From Lachnospiraceae bacterium (GTDB lineage: Bacteria; Bacillota; Clostridia; Lachnospirales; Lachnospiraceae), in contig JAKSRM010000001.1 in the NCBI GenBank assembly GCA_024403615.1, forward strand, positions 185,264 through 249,263: 64,000 nt of DNA, given 5' to 3'. Below are positions 1 through 8,283 of the stretch, in pieces (position 1 is the stretch's first letter; the number at the start of each line of letters is the position of its first letter). Under the pieces are notes generated by a model. The model was not told where the DNA came from, did no database searches, and saw only the letters and a program-made list of their open reading frames with translations. A program made the translations under genes and the position numbers.

Positions 1-1
1 A

Positions 2-136
2 GTTGAGCAGGATACCCATCGTGCAATTAAAACAGCTGAAATCGTTGACGTTATGCTGAAAGGTAAAGTCGTTTTAACAGGTTCTCCAAAGGAACTCTCA
101 GAAGACGAAATCAAGAAAGCATACTTTGGTATTTAA
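2..136 (+). CDS. livF: LivF-like ABC transporter ATP-binding protein, C-terminal end only
   Basis: Only the last 44 codons are in the window; the gene begins upstream. The reading frame opens with V-E-Q-D and ends in A-Y-F-G-I. This matches the end of branched-chain amino acid ABC ATPases of the LivF type, which carry a VEQN...AL segment after the Walker B/switch region and finish in AYLG. The paralogue LivG usually reads IEHDM at this point, so LivF is preferred. The stop lies 13 bases before the next gene, and a permease pair follows, so this is the tail of a liv operon. The peptide would couple ATP hydrolysis to amino acid uptake at the cytoplasmic face of the membrane. LivF versus LivG rests on a short piece of sequence. 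Confidence 0.75.
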   Translation, partial: VEQDTHRAIKTAEIVDVMLKGKVVLTGSPKELSEDEIKKAYFGI

Positions 137-149
137 GGAGGGAAAATAA

Positions 150-995
150 ATGCAAGTTATACAGGTTATAATTAACGGTATTCTGCTTGGTGGTATTTAT
201 GCTCTCCTGGGCGTAGGTATGACAATGATGTTTGGTATTGTTAAACTTACCAACTTAGCACACGGCGAATTCGTTATCATTGGCGCATACTTGTCAACAA
301 TTCTGGCAAGTGCTTTGGGCGTTGACCCAATTCTGACAATTATTGTTACCGTTCCTATTATGTTCTTAGTAGGTATGGGACTTCAGGCTGGATTAATCAA
401 CAGAGTTATGAAAATCGGTTCTGAACCGGCTCTTCTGGTTACTTTCGGTCTTTCCATTATTTTGGCAGATGCTATGCTGCTTGTTTTCTCAGCAGATGCA
501 CAGAGAGCAAATGTTCCTTACAACACAGCTTCTATCAAGATTGCAAATGGACTGAATATTTCAACTCTCGACCTTATTGTTTTTGGAATCAGTTTGGCAA
601 CCATCGTTGTTCTTTCTGTATTCCTTAAGAAAACATTCCTTGGACGTTCCATCCGTGCAACCTCCGATGATTTGGAAGCTGCATCATTAATGGGTGTAAA
701 CGTAAACCGTACTTATGCAATCGCTATGGGTATTGCAATGGCAACTGCTGCAATCGCCGGTATGTGCGTAAGTATGAAATGGGTATTCTATCCAAGTAGT
801 GGTGGCAACTATCTGCTTACTGCTTTTGGTGTTGTAGTTATCGGTGGTATGGGATCTATTCCTGGCACAATGATTGCCGGATTGATCTTAGGTCTGGCAC
901 AGGTTATTGGTGGTGCAAACTACGGTCAGTTGATTGCTTATGTTCTGATGGTATTATTCCTTGCAGTACGTCCACAAGGCCTGTTCAGCAAATAG
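150..995 (+). CDS. livH: Branched-chain amino acid ABC transporter permease LivH
   Basis: A 281-residue polytopic membrane protein of the LivH/BPD_transp_2 family. It starts with an M-Q-V-I-Q-V-I-I-N-G-I segment followed by GGIYALLGVGMTMMFGIVKL, the usual first-helix signature of LivH. Late in the protein, AFGVVVIGGMGSIPGTMIAG is the conserved EAA-like loop that docks on the ATPases. Length is normal for the family. A ribosome binding site (AAGGAGGG) sits just before the start. With LivM it forms the membrane channel for leucine/isoleucine/valine or related substrates. No substrate-binding protein (LivJ/K) is visible here, so the exact substrate is open. It lies in one operon with livF before it and livM 16 bases after it. 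Confidence 0.92.
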   Translation: MQVIQVIINGILLGGIYALLGVGMTMMFGIVKLTNLAHGEFVIIGAYLSTILASALGVDPILTIIVTVPIMFLVGMGLQAGLINRVMKIGSEPALLVTFGLSIILADAMLLVFSADAQRANVPYNTASIKIANGLNISTLDLIVFGISLATIVVLSVFLKKTFLGRSIRATSDDLEAASLMGVNVNRTYAIAMGIAMATAAIAGMCVSMKWVFYPSSGGNYLLTAFGVVVIGGMGSIPGTMIAGLILGLAQVIGGANYGQLIAYVLMVLFLAVRPQGLFSK

Positions 996-1011
996 AAGGG
1001 AGGAGAGAATT

Positions 1012-2043
1012 ATGGAAAATAACGGAATCGCCCTTCGTAAACCTGTAAAGATTCTTGACGGAATCCCGATGCTTATTATCTGCATCGTTATCTGCATCGC
1101 ATTATACATTTTAGGAATCACAAAGACTTTCTCTAACAATACAATGCGTTATCTGCTCAAGATCTTCTTGTATATCACCATGGGTGAAATGTGGAACTTA
1201 ATGAGTGGTTTCACCGGCATGACAAGCTTAGGACAGCAGGTATTCGTAGGTATCGCTGGTTACTCCGTAGCTGTATTTACAAGTACCTTTAAGATGTCCA
1301 TGTGGCTGGGCCTTTTAGTAGGCGCTGTTATCGGTGTAGTATTCGCATTATTGCTTTCGTTAATATTATTCCGAATGCGAGGCATGTACTTCGCGGTAGC
1401 TACCTGGCTGATTGCAGAGGCTGTAAGACTTTGGTTTAACAGCTGGAGATTTGTAAAACAGGGCGCTGGTATGACCATTGCTACAAGCCAGATTCCTAAG
1501 GTTCGTGAATTATATATCTATGCACTGACTCTTTGCATCATTGCATTAGTAGTAGTTTACATTCTGCTTAGAACTAAGACAGGTCTTGGCTTAACCGCAA
1601 TGAGAGATGATGCAGATGCATCCAGCTCTGTTGGTGTTAATATTTTCAAGTCAAAATTACTTTGCTACCTGATTTGCTCCTTATTCATCGCTTTAGCCGG
1701 TGGTATGTTTGCACTTCAGAAAGGCTCTGTTCTTCCATCATCTTCCTTCAGCATTGACTGGACCGTAGCGATGGTATTCATCGTTATTATTGGTGGTGTA
1801 GGAACTATGGCTGGTCCAATCTTAGGTGGTATTGTTTACGTTATTCTTTCTGAGTTCCTGGCTCACTTCCCAGGTTGGTCAAATATTATTTTAGGTGCAA
1901 TTGCAATCTTAGTAATTATTTTCCTTCCAGACGGAATCATCGGAACTCTGCAGAAGAAACTGAACTTCGAAATCTTCTCACAGAAGAGATTATCCGAACC
2001 TAAGAAAGTAAAAGGATTAAAAGAAAAAGCAAATATGGCTTAA
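1012..2043 (+). CDS. livM: Branched-chain amino acid ABC transporter permease LivM
   Basis: A 343-residue membrane permease, the second half of the Liv channel. The ATG used here is preceded by GGGAGGAGAG at good spacing; an in-frame TTG 51 bases upstream lies inside livH and has no such site. Recognisable parts are the GEMWNLMSGFTGMTSLGQ segment early in the protein and the VFIVIIGGVGTMAGPILGG coupling loop towards the end, both typical of LivM. The C-terminal tail is lysine-rich and cytoplasmic. It is the last gene of the liv operon: a strong terminator hairpin follows within 30 bases. Substrate specificity cannot be told from sequence. Confidence 0.9.
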   Translation: MENNGIALRKPVKILDGIPMLIICIVICIALYILGITKTFSNNTMRYLLKIFLYITMGEMWNLMSGFTGMTSLGQQVFVGIAGYSVAVFTSTFKMSMWLGLLVGAVIGVVFALLLSLILFRMRGMYFAVATWLIAEAVRLWFNSWRFVKQGAGMTIATSQIPKVRELYIYALTLCIIALVVVYILLRTKTGLGLTAMRDDADASSSVGVNIFKSKLLCYLICSLFIALAGGMFALQKGSVLPSSSFSIDWTVAMVFIVIIGGVGTMAGPILGGIVYVILSEFLAHFPGWSNIILGAIAILVIIFLPDGIIGTLQKKLNFEIFSQKRLSEPKKVKGLKEKANMA

Positions 2044-2071
2044 TATTATCAAACTAGGTTAGTTGATTCAG

Positions 2072-2108
2072 ATTAGGGGAACCGTTAATCGGTTCCCCTA
2101 ATTTATTA
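2072..2108 (+). terminator. Rho-independent terminator of the liv operon
   Basis: TAGGGGAACC and GGTTCCCCTA form a perfect 10-bp stem with a 7-base loop, followed by an A/T-rich tail (ATTTATTATATTTTG). It lies 30 bases after the livM stop and separates the liv operon from the heat shock gene. Confidence 0.85.
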
Positions 2109-2138
2109 TATTTTGTTCATAGAAAAATCACAAACAAA

Positions 2139-2165
2139 TTAGCACTCTCGACTTGACAGTGCTAA
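2139..2165 (+). promoter_or_regulatory. CIRCE operator (HrcA binding site)
   Basis: TTAGCACTC, a 9-base spacer, then CAGTGCTAA. The CIRCE consensus is TTAGCACTC-N9-GAGTGCTAA, so only one position differs. The element overlaps the -35 hexamer of the promoter for the following small heat shock gene, the place where HrcA repression would block RNA polymerase. HrcA binding is inferred from the consensus. Confidence 0.88.
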
Positions 2166-2180
2166 TTTTAGTGTTATAAT
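2153..2180 (+). promoter_or_regulatory. Sigma-A type promoter of the hsp20 gene
   Basis: Perfect hexamers TTGACA and TATAAT, 16 bases apart. The -35 box lies inside the CIRCE element, so heat-dependent release of HrcA is the expected control. About 85 bases of leader precede the start codon. Confidence 0.88.
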
Positions 2181-2269
2181 GCAGATATAACAGATATAAA
2201 AAATATATCAAATAAAACAAGAGGCACAAGTGCCGGTGAGTAAAAAAGATAACTTAGGAGGTAATAGAT

Positions 2270-2689
2270 ATGTATTTAGCAAGAAGAGATAATTTTTGGG
2301 ATGACTTTTTTAGAAATCCTTTTGCAGGAGCTGTTGATCAGGTAAATAGCTCTAGATTAATGAAAACAGACGTAAAAGAAAACGAAAACGATTTTGAGGT
2401 TTTAATGGATCTTCCTGGTGTACCTAAGGAAAATATCCAGATTGAGTTAAAAGACGGTTATTTGACCGTTTCCGCTAAGAAATCCAGCGTAACCGAAGAA
2501 CAGAGTAGTGATGGAAAATTCATCCGGAAAGAGCGCTTTGAGGGCTCTGCAAAGAGAAGCTTTTATGTAGGCGAATATGCGAATGAGCAGAACATCTCTG
2601 CAGCGTATAAGGACGGAGTATTAACCATTAATATTCCAAAAGAACCGGAAATTATTCCGGAACAACCGAAGTATATCAGTATTGATTAA
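2270..2689 (+). CDS. Small heat shock protein, Hsp20/alpha-crystallin family
   Basis: A 139-residue cytoplasmic ATP-independent holdase. The alpha-crystallin domain runs from about residue 33 to 130: DVKENENDFEVLMDLPGVPK opens it, a GYLTVSAKK beta strand follows, and YKDGVLTINIPK holds the conserved A-x-x-x-x-G-V-L-T signature. The C-terminal tail has an IIPEQPK segment, a variant of the I-x-I/V motif that drives oligomer formation. An AGGAGGT ribosome binding site precedes the ATG. It is a single-gene unit between two terminators under a CIRCE-controlled consensus promoter, the same arrangement expected for clostridial hsp18-like genes. Confidence 0.95.
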   Translation: MYLARRDNFWDDFFRNPFAGAVDQVNSSRLMKTDVKENENDFEVLMDLPGVPKENIQIELKDGYLTVSAKKSSVTEEQSSDGKFIRKERFEGSAKRSFYVGEYANEQNISAAYKDGVLTINIPKEPEIIPEQPKYISID

Positions 2690-2752
2690 TTCCGCTACTG
2701 ATTTGTCAGTGTGACTGACAAAATTCATAGTTTATTCTTTCTTCCTTTCTGA

Positions 2753-2785
2753 AAGGCCATGCAGAAATGCATGGCCTTGTTTTAT
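2753..2785 (+). terminator. Rho-independent terminator of hsp20
   Basis: AAGGCCATGCA, loop GAAA, TGCATGGCCTT: a perfect 11-bp stem followed by GTTTTA. A smaller hairpin (TTTGTCAG/CTGACAAA) lies just before it. Confidence 0.85.
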
Positions 2786-2857
2786 GGATGATATTCTTTT
2801 TTCTGCTTGATTATTAAGTCATTAGTTAGTAAAATAACTCTCGTGCTTGAAGCACAA

Positions 2858-2931
2858 CGGGGTGTGGCTCAGCTTGGTAGAGCGCTTGCTTCGGGAGCAA
2901 GAGGTCGCGCGTTCAAATCGCGTCACCCCGA
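2858..2931 (+). tRNA. tRNA-Pro (anticodon CGG)
   Basis: A complete 74-base cloverleaf. The acceptor arms CGGGGTG/CACCCCG pair fully, the D loop holds GCTCAGCTTGGTAGAGC, the anticodon arm is CTTGC-TTCGGGA-GCAAG giving anticodon CGG (codon CCG), and the T arm holds GTTCAAATC. The 3' CCA is not encoded. A run of seven T follows directly and may act as part of a terminator. Confidence 0.95.
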
Positions 2932-2946
2932 TTTTTTTATGCCTTT

Positions 2947-4362
2947 TTATCGGGTGAGTTTCTTCATCCATTTATATTTTCTAAAGTGAATGAAGGTCGG
3001 CAGACATTTGAAAATCTGATCGGACTGAACTACAACAACTACCCATTCTACTGGCCATTTCCACCAGAAAGCAGCCATAAAACTTAATGGCATAACAATC
3101 AGCCATGTGGAAATCAAATTCATGGCCATAGTGAATTTTGTATCGCCGCCACCTTGGATAATACCAAAGCTTACTGGCATCTGATAACTCATTCCCACCA
3201 TAATTACGGCCATAATCAGAATCAATCTTCCTGCTAAATCCATGGCAGTGTCATTCAGATTATACAGTGTCAGCAGAGGGTTCTTTAAAACAACCAGAGC
3301 GATTCCAAGTACCAGACCGATGCCCACATCGATGACGGAAAGGGTACGACCATCGCTTTTAATCTGGCCCATTTCTCCGCGGCCAATGGATTGTCCGATC
3401 ATAACTGCACTGGTAGAACTCATTGCTACAACGATAACCTTCAGATACTGGTAGAAGGTAGTCGCAACAGAGTTTGCAGCAATGGCGTCTGGACTCATAT
3501 GACCTAAAATGGCAGTCTGCATTGGAACGGAAACGCCCCAAAGAACCGATGCGCACATAATCGGAATATATACTTTAATATAGTCTTTCCACAGTAACTT
3601 ATCATTTCCAAAAAGCCATGCAAAAGAAAGCTTCGCTTTTGCATTACCAGTAGCTTCCAGTTCTTCCTGGGACTGCTTGAACAGGCATAATTTCTTGTCT
3701 TTGAAAATAAGATAAAAGATAACAATTAACAGTTCTAAGATACGGGCAACTAAGGTACCGATAGCAGCACCAACGATACCCATTTCTGGGAAACCAAATT
3801 TACCAAAAATTAAAACATAGTTGATTCCAACGTTCACAATTAAAGAAACGATGGAAATATAGAAAGAAATGTTAACGGTACCGACGGCTCGTAAAGCTGC
3901 CATTAAAATATTCGTAATGATGTAAAGCAGGAAGGTCCACATGATCAGCAACAGGTATTTGGTTCCCTCAGAAATAATATCTGCTTCATCGGTGAAAATA
4001 CGAACTAATCCGGAAGGAATGCATGCGGAAATGACTACCAGAACGATACCTACTGCAACACCGATTTTTAAAGTGATTCCCGTCAGTTTTTTAATCGGTT
4101 CAACTTTTTTAGCTCCCCAATATTGTGCGGCCAAAGCTACCAGGGCATTACCAAAAGAAAGAGCAAACTGCTGGACAATAAAAAAGACCTGGTTAACCGT
4201 AGCAGCACCACTTAAGGATGCCTGAGAATAGCTTCCTAACATAATGTTATCAGCCATGTTTACAGAATAAGCAATGATGTTCTGCAGTGCCACAAAAGCA
4301 AGCATGCTGAATAGCGTTTTATAGAAAGTTTTATCCTTTGTAAAAAAAGAAGATTTTTCCAT
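2947..4362 (-). CDS. MATE family efflux transporter
   Basis: A 471-residue protein with about twelve hydrophobic segments, of the NorM/DinF-type MATE superfamily. These pumps export cationic drugs or metabolites in exchange for Na+ or H+. The first half contains NMADNIMLGSYSQASLSGAA and the AAQYWGAKK motif that follows helix 2, both common to the family; the second half repeats the pattern with ANSVATTFYQYLKVIVVAMS and a GQSIGRGE motif. Length is normal. It is transcribed divergently from a TetR-type regulator whose start lies 168 bases away, so that regulator most likely represses it. A second, distinct MATE protein is encoded near 59 kb. Confidence 0.92.
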   Translation of the reverse strand: MEKSSFFTKDKTFYKTLFSMLAFVALQNIIAYSVNMADNIMLGSYSQASLSGAATVNQVFFIVQQFALSFGNALVALAAQYWGAKKVEPIKKLTGITLKIGVAVGIVLVVISACIPSGLVRIFTDEADIISEGTKYLLLIMWTFLLYIITNILMAALRAVGTVNISFYISIVSLIVNVGINYVLIFGKFGFPEMGIVGAAIGTLVARILELLIVIFYLIFKDKKLCLFKQSQEELEATGNAKAKLSFAWLFGNDKLLWKDYIKVYIPIMCASVLWGVSVPMQTAILGHMSPDAIAANSVATTFYQYLKVIVVAMSSTSAVMIGQSIGRGEMGQIKSDGRTLSVIDVGIGLVLGIALVVLKNPLLTLYNLNDTAMDLAGRLILIMAVIMVGMSYQMPVSFGIIQGGGDTKFTMAMNLISTWLIVMPLSFMAAFWWKWPVEWVVVVVQSDQIFKCLPTFIHFRKYKWMKKLTR

Positions 4363-4390
4363 AATCTGCCTCCAAAGACCTAGATGTGTT

Positions 4391-4416
4391 CTATTAAATA
4401 TACATCATTTTAATAG
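4391..4416. promoter_or_regulatory. Inverted repeat between divergent MATE and tetR genes, candidate TetR operator
   Basis: CTATTAAA and TTTAATAG, 8-bp arms with a 10-base spacer, lie in the shared intergenic region just upstream of the MATE gene. Position and symmetry suit a TetR-family operator. The arms are A/T-rich, so chance cannot be excluded. Confidence 0.4.
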
Positions 4417-4530
4417 AAAAATGTCGCCATTAATACTATCATATTTCACAAAATAATGATATTATAACATCGAGTTTTTATGTGGTTTATGCAACATGAA
4501 GTTGAATAAAGCGGAAGGAGAAATGCTTTC

Positions 4531-5142
4531 ATGGGAAAAGAAGATCTGCGTGTGATTAAAACTCTGGACAGTATTGACAAGTCTCTTTTAGAGAACCTGA
4601 AAAAGATGCCATTTAATAAGATTACAGTAGAAGCTTTATGTAGTAAGGCTCGTATTAACAGAACCACATTTTACAAACATTACAGTGATAAATATGAGCT
4701 CCTGGATAATTACCTCTCCAGGGTTTTAGAAGAGTTTCGATCTGTCAATAATGTTATTTTTGTTGATGCAGAACCGGAAACCATAAACGAAGACTTATAT
4801 AAGATGCCGTTTCGTGAAACGGTAGATTTCATCATTTCGAAAAAAGACATATACGAGATTCTCTGGACGGCCCAGATTGACCGAAATATTTTTGATGAAA
4901 TGATTGAAGTAATTGCGGAAAATATCCTTAAAAGAAAAATAGAGCAGCATCCGGAAATAAAAACGGATAGCGAGAAGTTTTTCAAGGCCTCTCTTTTTGC
5001 AAATTTGTTTGCTTACAACAATCTGGTTTCGGTACGCTGGTGGCTGGCAAACGATTATGTCATTAGCAAGAATGATTTTTACCAGCTGTTTGATGACATG
5101 ATGAGAGAAGGAATGTTTAAGGTATTTAAAGAGCAATTATAA
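4531..5142 (+). CDS. TetR/AcrR family transcriptional regulator
   Basis: A 203-residue one-domain-plus-ligand-domain repressor. The N-terminal helix-turn-helix covers about residues 10-55. ITVEALCSKARINRTTFYKH is a clear TetR recognition segment with the usual T-F-Y-K-H-Y end. The remaining helical part has no family signature I can name; it would hold the ligand and dimer surfaces. An AAGGAG box is placed 11 bases before the ATG. The gene is divergent to the MATE pump, which suggests it controls that pump and probably itself in response to a pump substrate. Confidence 0.88.
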   Translation: MGKEDLRVIKTLDSIDKSLLENLKKMPFNKITVEALCSKARINRTTFYKHYSDKYELLDNYLSRVLEEFRSVNNVIFVDAEPETINEDLYKMPFRETVDFIISKKDIYEILWTAQIDRNIFDEMIEVIAENILKRKIEQHPEIKTDSEKFFKASLFANLFAYNNLVSVRWWLANDYVISKNDFYQLFDDMMREGMFKVFKEQL

Positions 5143-5182
5143 GAATAGGTTTGTTCAAAAACGGATTGCGAAATAGACATAG

Positions 5183-6100
5183 ATGAATCGAGGAAACCGA
5201 AGAAAAACAACATATAACAGCCGTTATGCCAAACGACGGAAAAAACTTTTACGAAAGAAACTGATAGCGGTAGGAGCGTGTCTGGTAGTTGTTGCGGCAA
5301 TCGTCTTTGTGCTGGTGACGTTAGCAAATAAACCGTCAGATAATAAAAAAACAGTAAGCGAAGAGCCTAAGTCGACAGAACTTTCAACAGAGGCTGCTAC
5401 GGAGAAAATAACCGAAAAGGAAACAGAAACAGAACAAAAAACAGAGACAAAGGATGGAATCATCGAGAGTAAAAACGGCAAGACTTTGTATCTGACCTTT
5501 GATGATGGCCCAAGTGAAAACACCGATGAAATCCTGGAGATTCTGGACCAATATGGTGTGAAAGCAACCTTCTTTGTTTTAGCTATAGAGGGAGAAGAAG
5601 ACCATTATAAAGAAATCATAGAGCGAGGACATGAAATCGGAGTTCACTCCACCAGCCATGATTATGATACGGTCTATGCGAATCTGGATTCTTTCAAAGA
5701 AGATGTAAGTTACTGCAGAAATTTGGTAGAAGAGGCGACAGGACATAAATTATTCCTTTACCGATTCCCGGGAGGAACCAACAACGAAGTCCATAATGTT
5801 TCCATCAGCAGCTGTATTGAATATTTGGATAGCGTAGAATTAAAGCATTTTGATTGGAACGTTTCTTCGGGAGACGCCGCAGGTGTAACGGTGGATAAGG
5901 AAGAAATTAAGAATAATATATTTGAACAGGTTCGTGGAAACAATGATGAGGTAATAGTTGTGCTGATGCATGATTCCTCTGCAAAAACCACAACTGTAGA
6001 GGCGCTTAGGGAATATCTTCCCATTTTGATTGAGGAAGGCTTTGGCTTTTCAAAAATCACACCAGATACTCCGGAAATAACGTTTAGCGCCTATGACTAG
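5183..6100 (+). CDS. Membrane-anchored polysaccharide deacetylase (PgdA-like, CE4/NodB domain)
   Basis: A 305-residue type II membrane protein: a basic N-terminus, one membrane segment at about residues 28-48, a Thr/Glu/Lys-rich linker (50-95), then a NodB domain. CE4 motifs are present in order: TFDDGPS (105-111, catalytic Asp and metal Asp), H155-S-T-S-H159 (metal ligands), RFPGG, and LMHDS near the C-terminus. Known relatives remove acetyl groups from peptidoglycan N-acetylglucosamine outside the cell and raise lysozyme resistance; the exact glycan here is inferred. No good ribosome binding site precedes the ATG, so the start is less certain. It sits 60 bases upstream of pyrH on the same strand. 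Confidence 0.88.
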   Translation: MNRGNRRKTTYNSRYAKRRKKLLRKKLIAVGACLVVVAAIVFVLVTLANKPSDNKKTVSEEPKSTELSTEAATEKITEKETETEQKTETKDGIIESKNGKTLYLTFDDGPSENTDEILEILDQYGVKATFFVLAIEGEEDHYKEIIERGHEIGVHSTSHDYDTVYANLDSFKEDVSYCRNLVEEATGHKLFLYRFPGGTNNEVHNVSISSCIEYLDSVELKHFDWNVSSGDAAGVTVDKEEIKNNIFEQVRGNNDEVIVVLMHDSSAKTTTVEALREYLPILIEEGFGFSKITPDTPEITFSAYD

Positions 6101-6159
6101 GAAAGAACCGAAGGTTCGGTAAGAAATAGAACAATAAACAAACATAAGAGGTTAATGCT

Positions 6160-6870
6160 ATGAAAAAGTATAACAGAATCATGCTTAAATTAAGCGGAGA
6201 AGCTTTAGCAGCAGAAGAAGGCGGCTACAACGAAGCGGAAATCGCCCGCATTGCTGCACAGGTAAAGGAAATCATTGATGGTGGTTGTAACGTAGGTATC
6301 GTTATCGGTGGTGGAAACATTTGGAGAGGAAAGAGCAATCTTCAGATTGACCGTCCAAAGTCAGATTCCATCGGCATGCTGGCTACCGTAATGAACTGTA
6401 TTTATGTTTCAGAGCATTTCCGTGCTGCAGGAATAAAAACTGCGATTTTTACTCCATGGCTTTGCTCAACCTTTACAGAACTGTTCAGCAAGGACAAAGC
6501 AAATGAATATTTTGCAGAAGGAAGAGTATGTTTCTTTGCTGGAGGAACCGGACACCCATATTTCTCTACAGACACAGGCGTTGTTTTAAGAGCTATGGAA
6601 ATGGATGCGGAAGTTATTCTGGCAGCGAAAAATATTGATGGAGTTTATGACAGTGATCCTGCAAAGAATCCAAATGCAAAGAAATTTGATAAGATTTCTA
6701 TTCATGAAGTTGTAGAACGCAAATTAGGTGTTATTGATTTGACAGCTTCTGCACTTTTGGATGAGCATCAGATTCCAATGAGAATCTTTGCCCTTCAGGA
6801 AGAAAATTCTATCGTAAATGCTTTGACCGATGATAAGTTCAACGGTACCGATGTAACTATAAATGAGTAA
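6160..6870 (+). CDS. pyrH: UMP kinase
   Basis: A 236-residue amino acid kinase family enzyme that phosphorylates UMP to UDP with ATP. The N-terminus RIMLKLSGEAL is the family's phosphate-binding start; VIGGGNIWRG is the glycine-rich UMP-binding loop; AKNIDGVYDSDP is the conserved kinase segment. Length is typical for bacterial PyrH hexamers. AGAGG precedes the start. The usual rpsB-tsf pair is not upstream; the run pyrH-frr-uppS-cdsA-dxr-rseP-ispG-polC follows and is the standard Firmicutes order. Confidence 0.97.
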   Translation: MKKYNRIMLKLSGEALAAEEGGYNEAEIARIAAQVKEIIDGGCNVGIVIGGGNIWRGKSNLQIDRPKSDSIGMLATVMNCIYVSEHFRAAGIKTAIFTPWLCSTFTELFSKDKANEYFAEGRVCFFAGGTGHPYFSTDTGVVLRAMEMDAEVILAAKNIDGVYDSDPAKNPNAKKFDKISIHEVVERKLGVIDLTASALLDEHQIPMRIFALQEENSIVNALTDDKFNGTDVTINE

Positions 6871-6933
6871 GAAACCGGTTTCCCGGAGCAATAGAACAAT
6901 TAGTGAATTTAATGAATATAAGGAGAAGTAAAA

Positions 6934-7488
6934 ATGAACGAAAGACTGGAAAAATATGAAGAGAAAATGTTAAAAACCCTTGATAATCTGGAAGAAGAAT
7001 ATCAGGGAATCCGTGCAGGAAGAGCCAATCCTCACATTTTAGACAGAATTACAGTAGATTACTACGGAACTCCAACTCCTCTGCAGCAGGTAGGTAATAT
7101 TTCTGTACCAGACCCGAAGTGCATCGTTATTTCACCATGGGAAGCAAAAATGGTAAAAGAAATTGAGAGAGCAATTAATGCATCTGATATCGGAATTAAC
7201 CCAACCAACGATGGAAAGAGCATTCGTCTCGTATTCCCAGACCTTACAGAGGAACGTCGTAAAGATTTAGTAAAAGACGTTAAGAAAAAAGGTGAAGAAT
7301 CTAAGGTAGCTATCCGTAACATCCGTCGTGATGGTATTGACCAGTTCAAGAAGATTGCAAAAGCTGGTGAAGTATCCGAGGACGAAGGCAAAGACCTGGA
7401 AGATGAGATGCAGAAACTTACCGATAAGTACATTGCAGAAATCGAGAAAAAGGTTGAAGCAAAATCAAAGGAATTAATGACTGTTTAA
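6934..7488 (+). CDS. frr: Ribosome recycling factor
   Basis: A 184-residue protein of the RRF family, which with EF-G splits the post-termination ribosome. It begins with a helix containing the GIRAGRANPHILDRI signature, followed by the beta domain with YYGTPTPLQQVGNISV and the C-terminal helices with RNIRRD. Length matches the usual 185. TAAGGAGAAG gives a good ribosome binding site. It lies between pyrH and uppS as in most Firmicutes. Confidence 0.97.
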   Translation: MNERLEKYEEKMLKTLDNLEEEYQGIRAGRANPHILDRITVDYYGTPTPLQQVGNISVPDPKCIVISPWEAKMVKEIERAINASDIGINPTNDGKSIRLVFPDLTEERRKDLVKDVKKKGEESKVAIRNIRRDGIDQFKKIAKAGEVSEDEGKDLEDEMQKLTDKYIAEIEKKVEAKSKELMTV

Positions 7489-7548
7489 TATTACGGTGGA
7501 TTTTAAAGAAGGCAGCGTAAGTTAGCAGAAATTTCAGGATAGTGTTTC

Positions 7549-8265
7549 ATGAATGTGGAAGATTTAAAAATACCGGAACATGTAGCGATTATTATGGACG
7601 GTAATGGCAGATGGGCGAAGAAACGCCATATGCCAAGAACCTATGGCCATGCCCAGGGAGCAAAAGTACTCGAGCAGACCTTGGAAGATGCAGACAGTCT
7701 GGGAATAAAATACCTTACTGTTTATGCTTTTTCTACGGAAAACTGGGCAAGACCGTTGGAGGAAGTTCAGGTAATCATGAATTTGTTCCGAGATTATCTT
7801 ATTAGTGCGGTGGAGAAATGTAACCGCAACAACGTAAGGTGTCGCGTGATTGGTGAACGAAGTAAGCTGGACCCAGATATTATTGATGCAATAAACAATC
7901 TGGAAGAAAAAACAAAAAATAACACCGGAATTACGTTTATTGTCGCCATTAATTATGGATCCAGAGACGAAATCACCAGAGGCGTAAAAAAATTAGCGGA
8001 AAAAGTAAAAGAAGGAAGTCTTTCTCCAGAAGAAATCGATGGAGAACTGATTTCCGGAAGTTTAGATACCGCAGATTTCCCAGATCCGGACCTTTTGATT
8101 CGGACCAGTGGTGAAGAACGTCTTTCCAACTTCCTTATGTGGCAGTTGGCATATACAGAATTTTATTTTACCGAAGTGCCATGGCCGGATTTTAATAAAA
8201 ATGAGCTGTTAAAAGCTATTGAAAAATATTCCGGACGAGACCGCAGATACGGCAATGTAAAATAA
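7549..8265 (+). CDS. uppS: Isoprenyl transferase (undecaprenyl diphosphate synthase)
   Basis: A 238-residue cis-prenyltransferase that builds the C55 lipid carrier for cell wall synthesis from farnesyl diphosphate and IPP. IIMDGNGRWAKKR holds the catalytic Asp and diphosphate-binding residues; YAFSTENWARP and the late RTSGEERLSNFLMWQ segment are the other conserved regions. Length is normal. No strong ribosome binding site is visible. It belongs functionally with dxr and ispG downstream, which supply its isoprenoid precursors. Confidence 0.97.
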   Translation: MNVEDLKIPEHVAIIMDGNGRWAKKRHMPRTYGHAQGAKVLEQTLEDADSLGIKYLTVYAFSTENWARPLEEVQVIMNLFRDYLISAVEKCNRNNVRCRVIGERSKLDPDIIDAINNLEEKTKNNTGITFIVAINYGSRDEITRGVKKLAEKVKEGSLSPEEIDGELISGSLDTADFPDPDLLIRTSGEERLSNFLMWQLAYTEFYFTEVPWPDFNKNELLKAIEKYSGRDRRYGNVK

Positions 8266-8283
8266 TTCAGGTAGGTTTGAAAA

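Noticed and set aside
6104..6120. Small hairpin GAACC-GAA-GGTTC as terminator before pyrH
   Set aside because: The stem is only 5 bp and no T-run follows.
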